A program made the translations under genes and the position numbers. Of a stretch of 34,087 nucleotides of DNA, positions 33,254-34,087 are shown in pieces (the stretch's first letter is position 1; every line of letters begins with the position of its first letter). This DNA is from an uncultured bacterium. Lineage in GTDB: Bacteria > Myxococcota_A > UBA796 > CAJQPC01. A model generated the notes under the pieces. It ran no database searches and had not been told where the DNA came from. It saw nothing but the letters and a program-made list of their open reading frames with translations. Where the stretch lies: NCBI GenBank assembly GCA_905480105.1, contig CAJQPC010000271.1, forward strand, positions 1-34,087, in the 5' to 3' direction.

Positions 33254-34087
33254 TCACCGTTTGCGACGTGCCAAGAGCAGAAGCGCCGCGCCCGCCCAAA
33301 TGCCACCCAATCCGCCGCCCCCACAGCCACCGCAGCCTGTGGGTTCCGCGGGCGCCTGGCCCGTGTCTTGGGCCAAGCCAGTGTCCCAGTACTCCTCGCC
33401 CTGCACGTAGGCTCGCTGGGCCAAATACAGGTTTCGCGGAACCAAGTCCTGGACCGGCTCCAGCCACTCTTGATCTTCTGTGAGACTCTCTTGGTCATCG
33501 GCGATGGTGCCGACTAGGTTCACCTGGGCGTGGTCCCAGTAGGGTGGAATCAGGGGCGTAGGAAGTCCCCATGTGGTGGTGCGGGCACCGCCGGGGATGC
33601 CCGCGCAGAGGTTGCCGCCGTTGACGAAGTTCACCTCGGCCGAAAAGGCGGTGAACAGGTTCTCAAAGGGCGAGTCCCTGTGGTGGTCCAGCTCCAAGAC
33701 CTGCTCGGGTTCGGCGGAGACCCGCTGAAAGACATTGCCGTTGGCCCGGTGGTCCACGGTGATGCTGTGCATGTGGTCTTGGGCATAGTGGAGATCGCTG
33801 TACAGACCGTCAGCGGAGAAGGCGATGTTAAAGCCGTGGTGGCCCTTTCGCCCCTGAAACTCCAGTTCCAGTGCGCTGATGTTTTTCACGCCGCGGTCGA
33901 CCAACAGTCCGTTGTCGGCGTTGATGAACACCAGATCCCGGAACCAAGCGTCGGCCACTCCATCCTGCACGAAGATGGCATTGTAGCCGAGCTCATTTAG
34001 GTGCCCGGGGTAGTCCACATCCGGGAACTCAAACGCTAGGGACTCTACGCCGATCTGGGTGATGGCTGGAAAGGTCCACAGGGTCGG
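33254..34087 (-). CDS. MYXO-CTERM surface protein, probable beta-helix, 5' end outside window
   Basis: The frame is open from the window end to a stop at 33254; the N-terminus lies beyond 34087. The visible 277 residues contain short repeated beta-strand segments with Asn and Asp turns (VQDGVADAWFRDLVFIN, NADNGLLVD, VKNISALELEF), typical of right-handed parallel beta-helix/pectate-lyase-like proteins. A low-complexity EDTG-type linker follows, and the end is a MYXO-CTERM signal: TGCGGCGGGG, a hydrophobic helix, then LLLARRKR. Expected to be exported and displayed on the surface, possibly binding or cleaving a polysaccharide. Catalytic residues are not identifiable in the visible part. Confidence 0.85.
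   Translation of the reverse strand, partial: PTLWTFPAITQIGVESLAFEFPDVDYPGHLNELGYNAIFVQDGVADAWFRDLVFINADNGLLVDRGVKNISALELEFQGRKGHHGFNIAFSADGLYSDLHYAQDHMHSITVDHRANGNVFQRVSAEPEQVLELDHHRDSPFENLFTAFSAEVNFVNGGNLCAGIPGGARTTTWGLPTPLIPPYWDHAQVNLVGTIADDQESLTEDQEWLEPVQDLVPRNLYLAQRAYVQGEEYWDTGLAQDTGQAPAEPTGCGGCGGGGLGGIWAGAALLLLARRKR

Noticed and set aside
1-34087. CRISPR arrays, tRNA or rRNA genes
   Set aside because: No regularly spaced repeats and no tRNA-like T-arm sequences other than that of tmRNA were seen by eye.

Overview
The window looks like chromosomal DNA of a GC-rich member of the Myxococcota or a close relative. Several signs point there. Two proteins end in a MYXO-CTERM-type tail (a Cys/Gly motif, a hydrophobic stretch, then an Arg cluster): 30014-31249 and 33254 to the window end. 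MopE-type 'C-D-G-x-D-x-D-C-D-G' putative metal-binding repeats and FG-GAP repeats occur, and at least seven predicted exported lipoproteins carry lipoboxes. The taxonomic placement is inferred; nothing here was searched against a database.

Layout. 1-4085 (+): the C-terminal part of a lipoprotein, a DEDDh exonuclease, and a large lipoprotein joining MopE motifs, a fibrinogen-like domain and a SASA-type esterase. 4408-7128 (+): a lipoprotein with a GxGYxYP domain between two copies of a beta-sandwich module; its base composition is visibly lower in GC. 7449-7817 (+): an isolated IS66 TnpA-like fragment. 7754-12510 (-): an FG-GAP/MopE lipoprotein, a BLUF blue-light sensor and a CotH-kinase/NPCBM lipoprotein. 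13224-13766 (+): a 2OG-Fe(II) oxygenase. A decayed stretch of about 1 kb follows. 14744-17116 (+): a GH1 glycosidase lipoprotein and an SGNH-hydrolase lipoprotein. 17277-18791 (-): a GT-C membrane glycosyltransferase. 19085-20923 (+): an ABC exporter. 20998-22579 (-): an alkB-tetR operon with a candidate operator. 22824-27786 (+): a PilZ-domain protein, a C39-like peptidase and a beta-lactamase-fold serine hydrolase lipoprotein.

27787-29310 is an eroded accessory patch. An N-terminal hsdM stump and an hsdR helicase-motif fragment flank a small PH-domain-like membrane protein, consistent with a decayed type I restriction-modification locus. Next to it on the minus strand is a complete tmRNA gene (ssrA, 29323-29697) with the tag ANNNNNFALAA, a good intrinsic terminator and a plausible promoter. 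The right end holds a MYXO-CTERM protein, a DUF5658-like membrane protein, a beta-hydroxyacid dehydrogenase divergent from a GNAT acetyltransferase, and the 3' end of a MYXO-CTERM surface protein with a probable beta-helix.

How the genes work together: no single operon-encoded pathway is evident. The main theme is a dispersed set of exported, lipid-anchored glycan-active or glycan-binding proteins (SASA esterase, GxGYxYP, CotH/NPCBM, GH1, SGNH), alongside signalling (BLUF, PilZ), alkane oxidation (alkB) and remnants of mobile or defence DNA.
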